64,000 bases of DNA from Flavobacterium tructae (GCF_002217475.1 NZ_MUHH01000017.1:48999-112998); one strand, 5' to 3'. Counted from the stretch's first letter, positions 53,392 to 61,680 are shown. Notes: generated from the sequence alone by a model not told the origin. Translations and numbers: made by a program.

Positions 53392-54645
53392 TTAGTCCAC
53401 TAATTTTTTAAACAATACGCAAGCATTGTGTCCACCAAAACCAAAAGTGTTACTCATAGCAACATTTACCTCTCTTTTTTGAGGTTTGTTTAAGGTAAGA
53501 TTCAATGAAGGATCAATGTTCTCATCCACTACAGTATGATTAATCGTTGGAGGTACAATTCCGTGTTGCATAGCCAGAATAGAAGCAATTGCTTCAATAG
53601 CTCCGGCAGCACCCAGTAAGTGACCTGTCATTGATTTTGTAGAGTTAATATTGATTGTTTTTGCATGATCTCCAAAAACAGCACTAATTGCTTTTAATTC
53701 CGCAACGTCTCCAAGAGGAGTAGAAGTTCCGTGTGTGTTGATGTGATCAACATCTTCAGGATTCATTCCGGCATCTCTTAAAGTATTTTTCATTACTGCA
53801 ATAACCCCAATTCCTTCCGGATGTGGTGCTGTTAAGTGGTAAGCATCAGATGACATACCGCCACCGCCAATTTCACAGTAAATTTTTGCTCCTCTTGCTT
53901 TTGCATGTTCGTAATCTTCAAGAACTAATGCTCCGGCTCCTTCTCCTAATACAAAACCGTCTCTGGTTCCGTCAAAAGGTCTTGAAGCTGTTTCAGGGCT
54001 TTCGTTTCTTGTTGATAAAGCGTGCATAGAGTTAAAACCTCCCATACCTGCAATGGTAATGGCAGCTTCTGAACCACCGGATACAATAACATCACACATT
54101 CCTAAACGAATGTAGTTGAAAGCATCAATTAAAGCATTTGCAGAAGAGGCACATGCAGAAACAGTAGTATAATTTGGTCCCATATAACCGTTACGCATCG
54201 AAATGTGTGCAGGTGCTATATCGGCAATCATTTTAGGAATAAAAAAAGGATTGAATTTTGGTGTTCCGTCTCCTTTAGCATAATAAATTACTTCTTCCTG
54301 GAAAGTTTCCAGACCACCAATTCCTGCTCCCCAGATAACACCAACTCTTGTTTTGTCTATATTATCATTAGTAAGTCCGGCATCTTTAATAGCTTCATCG
54401 CTTGCAGCAACTGCATATTGAGCGAATTTATCTAATCTACGAGATTCTTTACGATCCATAAAATCTTCAATATTGAAGTTTTTTACTTCACAGGCAAATT
54501 TCGTTTTATGCTTCTCTGTATCATAATATGTGATAGGAGCGGCTCCGCTAACTCCATTCACAAGTGCATTCCAATATTCCTGGATATTATTCCCGATAGG
54601 AGTAAGTGCACCTAATCCTGTTACAACAACTCGCCTTAATGCCAT
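53392..54645 (-). CDS. fabF: 3-oxoacyl-ACP synthase II
   Basis: 417 residues. VVVTGLGALTPIG start, triad in SACASSANA (Cys near 164), NTHGTSTPLGD and SMTGHLLGAAG. This is the housekeeping copy, in the canonical acpP-fabF-rnc group, and is more like textbook FabF than the pigment copies. Elongates fatty acids. A 243-base gap with a hairpin separates it from acpP. Confidence 0.96.
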   Translation of the reverse strand: MALRRVVVTGLGALTPIGNNIQEYWNALVNGVSGAAPITYYDTEKHKTKFACEVKNFNIEDFMDRKESRRLDKFAQYAVAASDEAIKDAGLTNDNIDKTRVGVIWGAGIGGLETFQEEVIYYAKGDGTPKFNPFFIPKMIADIAPAHISMRNGYMGPNYTTVSACASSANALIDAFNYIRLGMCDVIVSGGSEAAITIAGMGGFNSMHALSTRNESPETASRPFDGTRDGFVLGEGAGALVLEDYEHAKARGAKIYCEIGGGGMSSDAYHLTAPHPEGIGVIAVMKNTLRDAGMNPEDVDHINTHGTSTPLGDVAELKAISAVFGDHAKTININSTKSMTGHLLGAAGAIEAIASILAMQHGIVPPTINHTVVDENIDPSLNLTLNKPQKREVNVAMSNTFGFGGHNACVLFKKLVD

Positions 54646-54780
54646 AAATATGTATTTTGTACTTTAAACAAATAAAACCCACGCTTTCTTAACTGTACTG
54701 TTTACTTAAGAGCCATGGGCATTACAATATAAATATATCTTTTTGATTGAAAATCAATCGAAATTTAATTTTGAGAAAAA

Positions 54781-54892
54781 ATAATAACACCCGATCCTTA
54801 AAAATTTCAAATTTTAAAAAACAAATACCAATAACTGGAGTTTGGAATTTCAAAAAATGGGGATTTTTAGAAATCGGGTGCGGTATTATTAT
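54781..54892 (-). repeat. Large imperfect hairpin between acpP and fabF
   Basis: ATAATAACACCCGATCCTTA on the left and ATCGGGTGCGGTATTATTAT on the right pair with small bulges; the inner part also pairs (CTTAAAAAT with GATTTTTAG). The right arm touches the acpP stop codon. It may reduce read-through from abundant acpP into fabF. Confidence 0.65.
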
Positions 54893-55125
54893 TTTTTAGC
54901 TTCTTCGATATAAGAAATAGCTTGACCAACAGTAGCAATGTTTTCTGCTTGATCGTCTGGAATTTGAATATCAAATTCTTTTTCGAATTCCATAATAAGC
55001 TCAACAGTGTCTAATGAGTCAGCTCCTAAATCATTAGTGAAGCTTGCTTCTGTTACAACTTCGTTTTCGTCAACACCTAATTTGTCTACGATAATCGCTT
55101 TTACTCTTGATGCAATGTCTGACAT
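54889..55125 (-). CDS. acpP: Acyl carrier protein
   Basis: 78 residues with [16 protein letters not shown] (phosphopantetheine Ser near 38), the textbook AcpP motif. Carrier for fatty-acid synthesis. First gene of the acpP-fabF-rnc group, with a near-perfect promoter 30 bases upstream. Confidence 0.97.
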   Translation of the reverse strand: MSDIASRVKAIIVDKLGVDENEVVTEASFTNDLGADSLDTVELIMEFEKEFDIQIPDDQAENIATVGQAISYIEEAKK

Positions 55126-55155
55126 AATCTTTAATTTTAGAATTTAATTTGTTGG

Positions 55156-55184
55156 CAAAAATAAAAAACTTTATTTTAAAACAA
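55156..55184 (-). promoter_or_regulatory. Promoter of acpP
   Basis: Minus strand TTG (55182-55184), 18 bases, TATTTTTG (55156-55163). Full match to the Bacteroidetes -33/-7 pattern. Confidence 0.75.
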
Positions 55185-55300
55185 CTATTTAGTTTATAAA
55201 TGTAACACTAATTTATAAAATTAATTTCAAGAAAGACTTTTTAAGACTATTTATTTTCGATTTTTATTCCGTTTTTTGCAGTCTAAAAATAAATTGGATT

Positions 55301-55864
55301 ATGAAAAAAATTATTGTTTTTGCCTCAGGATCAGGGACTAATGCTGAAAACATTATAAAGTATTTTGCGAGAACCAAAATTGCGAAGGTCGTTTCGGTTT
55401 TTACAAATAACGCTTCGGCAAAAGTTATAGAAAGAGCAAAAAATCATCAAATTCCAGTCGAAATCTTCTCTAAAAACGAACTTTTGGAGCGAAATGTATT
55501 ACAAAAAATACAAGAAATAGGTCCGGATCTGATAGTTCTTGCAGGTTTCCTGTTGAAATTTCCGGAGAACATCATAGAGCAATATCCCGATCAAATAATA
55601 AACATTCATCCTGCACTTTTACCTAACTACGGGGGCAAAGGAATGTATGGAATGCACATACACAGGGCTGTAGTGGATAATAAAGAAAAAGAAACCGGAA
55701 TCTCTATTCATTTTGTAAATGAAAATTATGATGAAGGCGGTATCATTTTTCAGAAAAGTGTGGCCTTAACCGAAGAAGATACCCCGGAAACTGTGGCTGA
55801 AAAGATTCACGAGCTCGAACAAAAGTACTTTCCGGAAATTATTTCGAGACTATTAGAGGATTAG
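55301..55864 (+). CDS. purN: Phosphoribosylglycinamide formyltransferase
   Basis: 187 residues. FASGSGTNAENI at the start binds phosphate; NIHPALLPNYGGKGMYG holds the catalytic Asn-His pair near 104-106; and ISIHFVNENYDEGGII the catalytic Asp. Transfers formyl to GAR in purine synthesis. Single gene, divergent from acpP; followed by a hairpin repeat. Confidence 0.95.
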   Translation: MKKIIVFASGSGTNAENIIKYFARTKIAKVVSVFTNNASAKVIERAKNHQIPVEIFSKNELLERNVLQKIQEIGPDLIVLAGFLLKFPENIIEQYPDQIINIHPALLPNYGGKGMYGMHIHRAVVDNKEKETGISIHFVNENYDEGGIIFQKSVALTEEDTPETVAEKIHELEQKYFPEIISRLLED

Positions 55865-56010
55865 ACTTTAGATTTCTTAGACATAAGACTTCTTAGATTT
55901 TAATTTCAAATAATAAAAATTTAAGAAGTCTGGAATATAAAAATCTAAGAGATCCAAAAACAAAAATCTAAGTAGTCTAACAATCTAAAATCTAAGAAGT
56001 CTAAAAAAAA
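55863..56010. repeat. Hairpin-forming AGACTTCTTAGAT repeat, second member
   Basis: Left words TTAGACTTTAGATTTC, TTAGACATAAGACTTC and TTAGATTTTAA; right words AAATCTAAGTAGTC and AATCTAAGAAGTCT. Same family as 7769-7900. It fills the gap between purN and rnhA and ends just before the rnhA ATG at 56011, so it may influence rnhA translation. Confidence 0.8.
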
Positions 56011-56487
56011 ATGAGTCACGAAGTACATATATATACAGATGGTGCTGCAAAAGGGAATCCCGGAAACGGGGGGTACGGAGTGGTGATGGAATTGGTTGGA
56101 ACTCCGCATAAGAAAGAATTCTATGAAGGGTTTCGCCTTACTACTAATAACCGAATGGAGCTTTTGGCTGTAATTGTGGGGCTTGAAAAGCTAAAAAAGC
56201 CCAATATGAAGGTTCTGGTAGTTTCAGATTCTAAATATGTCATCGATTCTGTGGTAAAGAAATGGGTCTTTGGTTGGGAGAAAAAAAACTATGCCGGTAA
56301 GAAAAACCCGGATTTGTGGAAACGCTTCCTGATTATTTACCGCAAACATCAGGTCGATTTTAAATGGATTAAAGGACATAACAATCATCCGCAGAACGAA
56401 CGCTGTGATGAGTTGGCTGTTATGGCATCGATGCAGAAAAAACTTTCTGTAGACGTTTATTACGAAACCATAGGTTCAAAATCATAA
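56011..56487 (+). CDS. rnhA: Ribonuclease HI
   Basis: 158 residues. The metal-binding acids are Asp10 (IYTDGAAKGNPG), Glu50 (TTNNRMELLA) and Asp73 (VSDSKYVIDS), with Asp133 and His123 (GHNNHPQNERCDELA). It removes RNA from RNA-DNA hybrids. Ends in a strong shared terminator. Confidence 0.96.
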   Translation: MSHEVHIYTDGAAKGNPGNGGYGVVMELVGTPHKKEFYEGFRLTTNNRMELLAVIVGLEKLKKPNMKVLVVSDSKYVIDSVVKKWVFGWEKKNYAGKKNPDLWKRFLIIYRKHQVDFKWIKGHNNHPQNERCDELAVMASMQKKLSVDVYYETIGSKS

Positions 56488-56489
56488 AA

Positions 56490-56526
56490 AAAAACGCGTC
56501 GAAAACAATTCTTTCGACGCGTTTTT
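56490..56526. terminator. Bidirectional terminator between rnhA and DUF6249 gene
   Basis: AAAACGCGTCGAAA and TTTCGACGCGTTTT make a stem of 14 bases or more, with A-run before and T-run after, so it serves both converging genes. Confidence 0.9.
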
Positions 56527-56553
56527 TGTTGTTAAAAGTATTACGGACTGTTT

Positions 56554-56901
56554 TTACTCTTTGTCTAATTCTTTTGCTTTGCTGAATCCGGCAAGTAAAC
56601 CAACTCCTGCCATAATAAAAATAATAGAAGGATATACTGCTGAATCTTCCAGTGAAGTGTAGGTTGTAATCAGTAAAGCAACGAAAATCCCGACACCGCT
56701 TCCTATTAATAAGAAGGCCAGGTTTAAAACAAGAACCTTCCAGGTTGGAACGCCTTTTCCGCTTCCTTTTAAAAAGATACTGGCATCAACGCCTTTTTCT
56801 ATAAGCGCTAAGCGCTCTCTGTTTCTGGTGGAATAAATAAGATAAATAATCCCGAAGATCATTAGAAACAGGCTTATTGGTACTAAAATTTCTGGTCCCA
56901 T
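56554..56901 (-). CDS. DUF6249-type small membrane protein
   Basis: 115 residues with an N-terminal membrane helix (ILVPISLFLMIFGIIYLIYS), then RNRERLALIEKGVDASIFLKG and two more helices (LVLNLAFLLIGSGVGIFVALLI; PSIIFIMAGVGLLAGF). The RxRxxLIEKG pattern fits DUF6249. Divergent from an ECF sigma gene and with the same promoter motif, so it is probably under that sigma factor. Confidence 0.82.
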   Translation of the reverse strand: MGPEILVPISLFLMIFGIIYLIYSTRNRERLALIEKGVDASIFLKGSGKGVPTWKVLVLNLAFLLIGSGVGIFVALLITTYTSLEDSAVYPSIIFIMAGVGLLAGFSKAKELDKE

Positions 56902-56931
56902 ATTTTTTATTGTTTAATTGATTGATACTCC

Positions 56932-56963
56932 ATAGGACGACAGCTTTAAATTTTAGGTTACAA
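56932..56963 (-). promoter_or_regulatory. ECF-type promoter of the DUF6249 gene
   Basis: On the minus strand TTGTAACCT (56955-56963), 11 bases, CTGTCGTCCTAT (56932-56943). The AAC of the -35 and the CGTC of the -10 fit ECF promoters. Leader of about 25 bases to the ATG. Identical, base for base and in spacing, to 57161-57192 on the plus strand. Confidence 0.85.
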
Positions 56964-57079
56964 CTTTAGGTAAAAAAAATCAAAAAATAAATTCCAAATT
57001 CCAAAACATGCTGATTATGAGTTAATTTTGAATATTGAAACTTTGACAAAGCGCTAATGTATTCAATAATCAGATTTTA

Positions 57080-57134
57080 GAACTTGAAACCTGGAACCTG
57101 AAACCTGAAACTTGAAACCTGAAACTTGAAACCT
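57080..57134. repeat. Tandem heptamer repeat (GAAACCT/GAAACTT)
   Basis: Seven consecutive 7-base units from 57086 to 57134: GAAACCT, GGAACCT, GAAACCT, GAAACTT, GAAACCT, GAAACTT, GAAACCT, with a partial unit at 57080. It is upstream of the sigma gene promoter, in the same 296-base gap. Confidence 0.9.
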
Positions 57135-57160
57135 GGATTTTGAGATTTATTTTAAAATTC

Positions 57161-57192
57161 TTGTAACCTGCAATAATAAACTGTCGTCCTAT
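57161..57192 (+). promoter_or_regulatory. ECF-type promoter of the sigma factor gene
   Basis: TTGTAACCT (57161-57169), 11 bases, CTGTCGTCCTAT (57181-57192). The ATG at 57198 is only 5 bases on, so the message has little or no leader. Matches 56932-56963 exactly, which indicates autoregulation. Confidence 0.85.
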
Positions 57193-57197
57193 ATAAT

Positions 57198-57764
57198 ATG
57201 AGTACAATACCGGATCAACATTATATCGATAGAATTTTGCGGGGCGAGACCAATGCGTTTGCCGTGCTGGTAGATCGCTATAAAAATATGATCTTTACTC
57301 TGGCGCTTCAAATGGTTAAAAACAGAGAAGAGGCTGAAGAAGTTTCGCAGGACACTTTTATTAAAATTTATAATTCGCTGAGTAAATTTAAAGGAGATTC
57401 GAAATTTTCGACCTGGGTTTACAAAGTAGCTTATAATACGTGTCTGGATCGTTTGAAGAAAAGTAAAAAAGAAGATCTGAATATTTCGATAGATGAATTT
57501 TCGGCACATTTAATTAAGACCATGGACAATGCTTTGAGTGCTTTAGAAGATAAAGAACGAAAGCAAACGATTCAGAACTGTTTGAATTTGCTGCCGGCAG
57601 AAGAGAATTTTTTATTGACTTTATTTTATTTCGAAGATCAGAGTTTAGAAGAAATTGGAAAAGTTATGGGAATTACAGCCAATAATGTTAAGGTGAAATT
57701 ATTTAGAAGCCGACAAAAATTAGCTGTGATATTGAAAAAGCAATTAGAACCAGAAATAGTGTAA
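57198..57764 (+). CDS. RNA polymerase ECF sigma factor (autoregulated)
   Basis: 188 residues. Region 2 (FAVLVDRYKNMIFTLALQMVKNREEAEEVSQDTFIKIYNSLSKFKGDSKFSTWVYKVAYNTCLDRLKK) and region 4 (LPAEENFLLTLFYFEDQSLEEIGKVMGITANNVKVKLFRSRQKL). This is the general (non-FecI) type. The next gene overlaps or abuts it and is likely its anti-sigma factor. Promoter evidence suggests it activates itself and the divergent DUF6249 gene. The signal may be envelope stress; that is inferred. Confidence 0.9.
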   Translation: MSTIPDQHYIDRILRGETNAFAVLVDRYKNMIFTLALQMVKNREEAEEVSQDTFIKIYNSLSKFKGDSKFSTWVYKVAYNTCLDRLKKSKKEDLNISIDEFSAHLIKTMDNALSALEDKERKQTIQNCLNLLPAEENFLLTLFYFEDQSLEEIGKVMGITANNVKVKLFRSRQKLAVILKKQLEPEIV

Positions 57765-57768
57765 TGTG

Positions 57769-58164
57769 ATGAAAGAGAGCGATAAAAACATAGAAAATCT
57801 TATTGATAAAATGATGAGCGAAACCACTTTAGATTCGCCTTCAATTGATTTTACCTCAAAAGTAATGGCTCAGATTCAGGTAGCTGAAAAGAGTGCAGTC
57901 AAAGTGTATAAACCTCTGATTTCTAAATCGACCTGGTTTGTGATTGGCTTAGGTTTGATTGCTTTGATGGTTTACGCAGTATTCTTTGGCGGAACCAATA
58001 ATAATCTGGAAATTGGAAAATCATATACGGATAAGATTTCGACGTTGTTTTCAGGAATACATTTATCTAAAAATGTTTTATATGCGATTTTAGTAGTTCC
58101 TTTTATGGTTTTGATTCAGGTTGGGGTTTTGAAAAATTATTTTGATAAAAAATATCAGGTATAA
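57769..58164 (+). CDS. Membrane protein, likely anti-sigma factor
   Basis: About 131 residues: a cytosolic N-terminus with DKNIENLIDKMMSETTLDSPSIDFTSKVMAQI, one membrane helix at about 50-70 (STWFVIGLGLIALMVYAVFFG), a short loop, and a second helix at about 108-128 (VLYAILVVPFMVLIQVGVL). ATG at 57769 is used instead of the GTG 3 bases earlier. It begins 4 bases after the sigma stop, the usual place for an anti-sigma gene. Confidence 0.75.
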   Translation: MKESDKNIENLIDKMMSETTLDSPSIDFTSKVMAQIQVAEKSAVKVYKPLISKSTWFVIGLGLIALMVYAVFFGGTNNNLEIGKSYTDKISTLFSGIHLSKNVLYAILVVPFMVLIQVGVLKNYFDKKYQV

Positions 58165-58350
58165 AACTGGTCTTAGTGTTGTAAATCAGTAAAAGCTTCA
58201 AAAGTATTTCGTAAAAATAAATCTTGTATTTTAAATCTGTAAAACATATTTTGACTTCCTAAAATATTATGGTGTAAGTATTTCATTTACAATTGTTTTG
58301 TGTTGAAAAACACTCTTGTTTATTTATGAAAATTTTGAGAACCTAAACCG

Positions 58351-58381
58351 TTGCAATATTGTAACTTATGAAGTATCTTTG
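58351..58381 (+). promoter_or_regulatory. Promoter of the PfkB kinase gene
   Basis: TTG (58351-58353), 20 bases, TATCTTTG (58374-58381). Near-perfect Bacteroidetes housekeeping promoter, 23 bases from the ATG. Confidence 0.75.
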
Positions 58382-58404
58382 CACCCTAATTCGAAATTCA
58401 TAAA

Positions 58405-59328
58405 ATGAATAAATTATTGATTGTTGGAACGGTTGCTTTCGACGCGATTGAAACTCCTTTCGGAAAAACAGATAAAATATTAGGTGGTGCTGCGACTTAC
58501 ATTGGTTTATCAGCATCTTTTTTCAACCTGCAATCGGCTATTGTTTCTGTAGTTGGAGACGATTTCCCTCAAGAACATTTGGATTTATTGACTTCAAAAA
58601 ATATTGATATCTCAGGTATCGAAATTGTAAAAGGCGGTAAAACATTTTTCTGGAGCGGTTTGTACCACAACGATCTAAATTCCAGAGATACTTTAGTGAC
58701 AGAACTTAATGTTTTGGCTGATTTCCAACCAAAAGTTCCTCAAAACTATAAAGATGCCGATGTGGTGATGTTAGGAAACTTACATCCATTAGTACAAAGC
58801 AGTGTTTTGGATCAGTTAGAGAAAAAACCAAAATTAGTAGTTTTAGATACTATGAACTTCTGGATGGACTGTGCTTTACCTGAATTGTTAGACGTTATCA
58901 AACGTGTTGACGTAATCACGATCAATGATGAAGAGGCAAGACAGCTTTCGGGAGAATATTCATTAGTAAAAGCAGCAGCTAAAATCCAGGAATTGGGACC
59001 AAAATATGTGGTGATCAAAAAAGGAGAGCACGGTGCGCTTTTATTCCACAACAGAGAAGTATTCTTTGCTCCGGCATTACCATTAGAAGATGTTTTTGAT
59101 CCAACAGGAGCGGGAGACACTTTCGCAGGTGGTTTCTCAGGATTCATTGCGCAAAGTGAAAACATTTCATTTGGCAATATGAAGAATGCGATCATCTACG
59201 GTTCAAATTTAGCTTCATTCTGTGTAGAGAAATTTGGAACAGAAAGGATGGAGAGCTTAAGCAAAGCTGAAGTAGCGATTCGATTACAACAGTTTAAGTC
59301 GTTAACTCAGTTTGACATAGAAATATAA
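58405..59328 (+). CDS. PfkB-family carbohydrate/nucleoside kinase
   Basis: 307 residues. The N-terminal GGAATYIGLSASFF and the C-terminal DPTGAGDTFAGGF (Gly235 to Asp238, anion hole and catalytic base) define the ribokinase/PfkB fold. Substrate not evident: adenosine, ribose or another sugar are possible. It is followed by a terminator and then the amidophosphoribosyltransferase gene, so a nucleoside role would suit the context. Confidence 0.9.
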   Translation: MNKLLIVGTVAFDAIETPFGKTDKILGGAATYIGLSASFFNLQSAIVSVVGDDFPQEHLDLLTSKNIDISGIEIVKGGKTFFWSGLYHNDLNSRDTLVTELNVLADFQPKVPQNYKDADVVMLGNLHPLVQSSVLDQLEKKPKLVVLDTMNFWMDCALPELLDVIKRVDVITINDEEARQLSGEYSLVKAAAKIQELGPKYVVIKKGEHGALLFHNREVFFAPALPLEDVFDPTGAGDTFAGGFSGFIAQSENISFGNMKNAIIYGSNLASFCVEKFGTERMESLSKAEVAIRLQQFKSLTQFDIEI

Positions 59329-59333
59329 TGCCC

Positions 59334-59361
59334 AAAAGCCTCGAATAATAACGGGGCTTTT
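59334..59361 (+). terminator. Intrinsic terminator of the PfkB kinase gene
   Basis: AAAAGCCTCG and CGGGGCTTTT with an eight-base loop and a T-run; one G-U pair. Confidence 0.88.
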
Positions 59362-59410
59362 TTATTACGTTTATACACACAACTTACAACAACACAAAAT
59401 ACACAACACA

Positions 59411-61309
59411 ATGAGCGACGCTTTAAAACACGAATGTGGTATAGCTTTGGTTAGACTTCTTAAACCGCTTGAATATTACAAAGAAAAATACGGAACAGCT
59501 TTTTATGGGATACAGAAAATGTACCTGATGATGGAAAAGCAGCACAACCGTGGACAAGACGGAGCTGGTTTTGCTAGCATTAAATTAGATGTGGCTCCCG
59601 GTGAACGTTATATCAGCAGAGTTCGTTCCAATCATTCACAGCCCATTCAGGATGTTTTCAAGCAAATCAACGAGCGTATTAATGAAGAGATGAGTTCTCA
59701 TCCGGAATATGCAGACGATGTTGCTAAACAGAAAGCAAACATACCTTATATAGGAGAGTTGTTTCTGGGGCATGTTCGCTACGGAACTTTCGGAAAAAAT
59801 AGCATTGAAAGTGTACATCCATTCCTGCGTCAAAGCAACTGGATGCACCGTAATTTAATTTTGGCAGGGAACTTTAACATGACTAATGTTAAAGAGCTTT
59901 TCGAAAATTTAGTAGAACTGGGTCAGCATCCGAAAGAAATGGCTGACACGGTTACTGTAATGGAGAAAATCGGACACTTTTTAGACAAAGAAGTAATGCA
60001 GCTTTATCAGGATTGCAAACTCGAAGGATATTCTAAAAGAGAGGCTTCTCCGGTAATTGCAGACCGATTGGATATTGCGAAAATTTTAGCCCGTTCTGCT
60101 AAAAACCTAGACGGAGGATATGCAATGGCCGGATTATTGGGTCATGGTGATGCTTTTGTTTTTAGAGATCCTGCAGGAATTCGTCCGGCATATTATTATC
60201 AGGATGATGAAGTGGTAGTTGTGGCTTCTGAAAGACCGGTTATTCAAACCGTATTTAATGTGCCTTTTGAAAGTGTACAGGAAATCGAACCGGGAAATGC
60301 TTTGATCATTAAGAAAAACGGAAAAGTTTCTATGAATCAAATCTTAGAGCCAACTGTTAAAAAAGCATGTTCATTCGAAAGAATCTATTTCTCAAGAGGA
60401 AGTGACGCTGAAATTTATCAGGAACGTAAAAATTTAGGAAAATTAATTTTACCTGCTGTTTTGGAATCAATTGACAGTGATACCGATAATACGGTGTTTT
60501 CTTATATTCCAAATACAGCTGAAACCTCCTTTTATGGTTTAGTTGAAGCGGCTCAGGATTTTTTAAATCAAAGAAAAAACAATTATATTTTAGCCAACAG
60601 AAACACACTTAATGCTGAGACTTTACAGGAATTACTGGCTGTAAAGATTCGTACAGAGAAAGTAGCGATTAAAGATGCTAAACTAAGAACCTTTATTACA
60701 GAAGACAGTAGTCGTGATGATTTAGTTGCTCACGTTTATGATGTTACGTATGGAGTAATTAAGCCAACGGACAATCTGGTTATTATTGACGATAGTATTG
60801 TTCGTGGTACTACTTTAAAGATGAGTATCATAAAGATGATGGATCGTTTGAAACCTAAACGTATCGTAATCGTTTCATCGGCACCACAAATTCGTTATCC
60901 TGACTGTTATGGAATCGATATGGCGAAACTGGAAGGCCTTGTAGCTTTTAGAGCGGCTCTGGCTTTGTTGAAAGAAAGAAATTTGTATCATATTGTTGAC
61001 GAGGTTTATACGAAGTGTAAAGCTCAGGAGAATTATGTAGACACGGATGTTGTAAACTACGTTACGGCAATTTACGATCAGTTTACTCCTGAAGAAATTT
61101 CAGATAAAATAGCCGAAATGTTAAGCTCTCCTGAAATTAATGCCGAAGTAAAAATTATTTTCCAAAAAGTAGAAGATTTGCATATTGCTTGTCCGAAAAA
61201 TCTAGGAGATTGGTACTTTACAGGGGATTACCCAACTCCAGGAGGGAACCGTGTGGTTAACAGAGCTTTCATGAATTTTTACGAAGGAAAAGACGCGAGA
61301 GCGTATTAA
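59411..61309 (+). CDS. purF: Long amidophosphoribosyltransferase-like protein
   Basis: 632 residues, about 130 longer than typical PurF. The N-terminal glutaminase part has HECGIALVRL (Cys9) and later QHNRGQDGAGFASI, GHVRYGT and NFNMTN; the C-terminal phosphoribosyltransferase part has VIIDDSIVRGTTLKM. The usual VPDSG element is replaced by YIPNTAETSFYG, and there is extra sequence at about 370-430 and at the C-terminus. It should make phosphoribosylamine from PRPP and glutamine, the first purine step. A variant or specialised clade is possible. Confidence 0.88.
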   Translation: MSDALKHECGIALVRLLKPLEYYKEKYGTAFYGIQKMYLMMEKQHNRGQDGAGFASIKLDVAPGERYISRVRSNHSQPIQDVFKQINERINEEMSSHPEYADDVAKQKANIPYIGELFLGHVRYGTFGKNSIESVHPFLRQSNWMHRNLILAGNFNMTNVKELFENLVELGQHPKEMADTVTVMEKIGHFLDKEVMQLYQDCKLEGYSKREASPVIADRLDIAKILARSAKNLDGGYAMAGLLGHGDAFVFRDPAGIRPAYYYQDDEVVVVASERPVIQTVFNVPFESVQEIEPGNALIIKKNGKVSMNQILEPTVKKACSFERIYFSRGSDAEIYQERKNLGKLILPAVLESIDSDTDNTVFSYIPNTAETSFYGLVEAAQDFLNQRKNNYILANRNTLNAETLQELLAVKIRTEKVAIKDAKLRTFITEDSSRDDLVAHVYDVTYGVIKPTDNLVIIDDSIVRGTTLKMSIIKMMDRLKPKRIVIVSSAPQIRYPDCYGIDMAKLEGLVAFRAALALLKERNLYHIVDEVYTKCKAQENYVDTDVVNYVTAIYDQFTPEEISDKIAEMLSSPEINAEVKIIFQKVEDLHIACPKNLGDWYFTGDYPTPGGNRVVNRAFMNFYEGKDARAY

Positions 61310-61351
61310 TAAAATACTAACAAAAGGTTAAATTGTGCAGTTCATCGATTT

Positions 61352-61480
61352 TTTTTGCCGTTCGTCTTATTTGTTTGGTGAAATTGGAAAGCTGCAATAC
61401 TTTTGAAATACCATAACATTAGTAGGTTAAGTTTATGGTAGATTTGGGGCAAAAAGGGTGGAAGTAATTCCACCTTTTTT
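61352..61480 (+). ncRNA. Candidate structured small RNA, tandem copy 1
   Basis: A unit that is repeated 185 bases downstream. Outer stem: TTTTTGCC (61352-61359) with GGCAAAAA (61448-61455). Inner hairpin: TACCATAA (61409-61416) with TTATGGTA (61433-61440). Intrinsic terminator: GGTGGAA, GTAA, TTCCACC and TTTTTT (61457-61480). The core from CCATAACATTAG to GGGGCAAAA is the same in both copies. No open frame. Rfam models 6S-Flavo and flavo-1 are worth testing. Confidence 0.65.
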
Positions 61481-61536
61481 ATTGGAATAAACTCAAGTAT
61501 TTCTAAAGTAAGATATTACATTCACTTTATCGGATA

Positions 61537-61665
61537 TATTTGCCATTCGTCTAGAAAGTTTTTTTCATTCGAATAGCTGCCATACCTTTACAGAACCATA
61601 ACATTAGTAGGTTAAGTTTATGGTAGATTTGGGGCAAAAAAGGTGGAAGTGATTCCGCCTTTTTT
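61537..61665 (+). ncRNA. Candidate structured small RNA, tandem copy 2
   Basis: Same layout as copy 1: TTTGCC (61539-61544) with GGCAAA (61633-61638), ACCATAA (61595-61601) with TTATGGT (61618-61624), and terminator GGTGGAA, GTGA, TTCCGCC, TTTTTT (61642-61665). The terminator arm has a compensated change (A-U pair to G-U pair), so the hairpin is kept. Just upstream is TATATTTG, a -7 match. The region between 61310 and 61351 shows nothing. Confidence 0.65.
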
Positions 61666-61680
61666 ATTTTCTTTTTTTTA

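Noticed and set aside
57080-57134. CRISPR-like tandem repeats
   Set aside because: Units are 7 bases with no spacers and there are no cas genes in the window.
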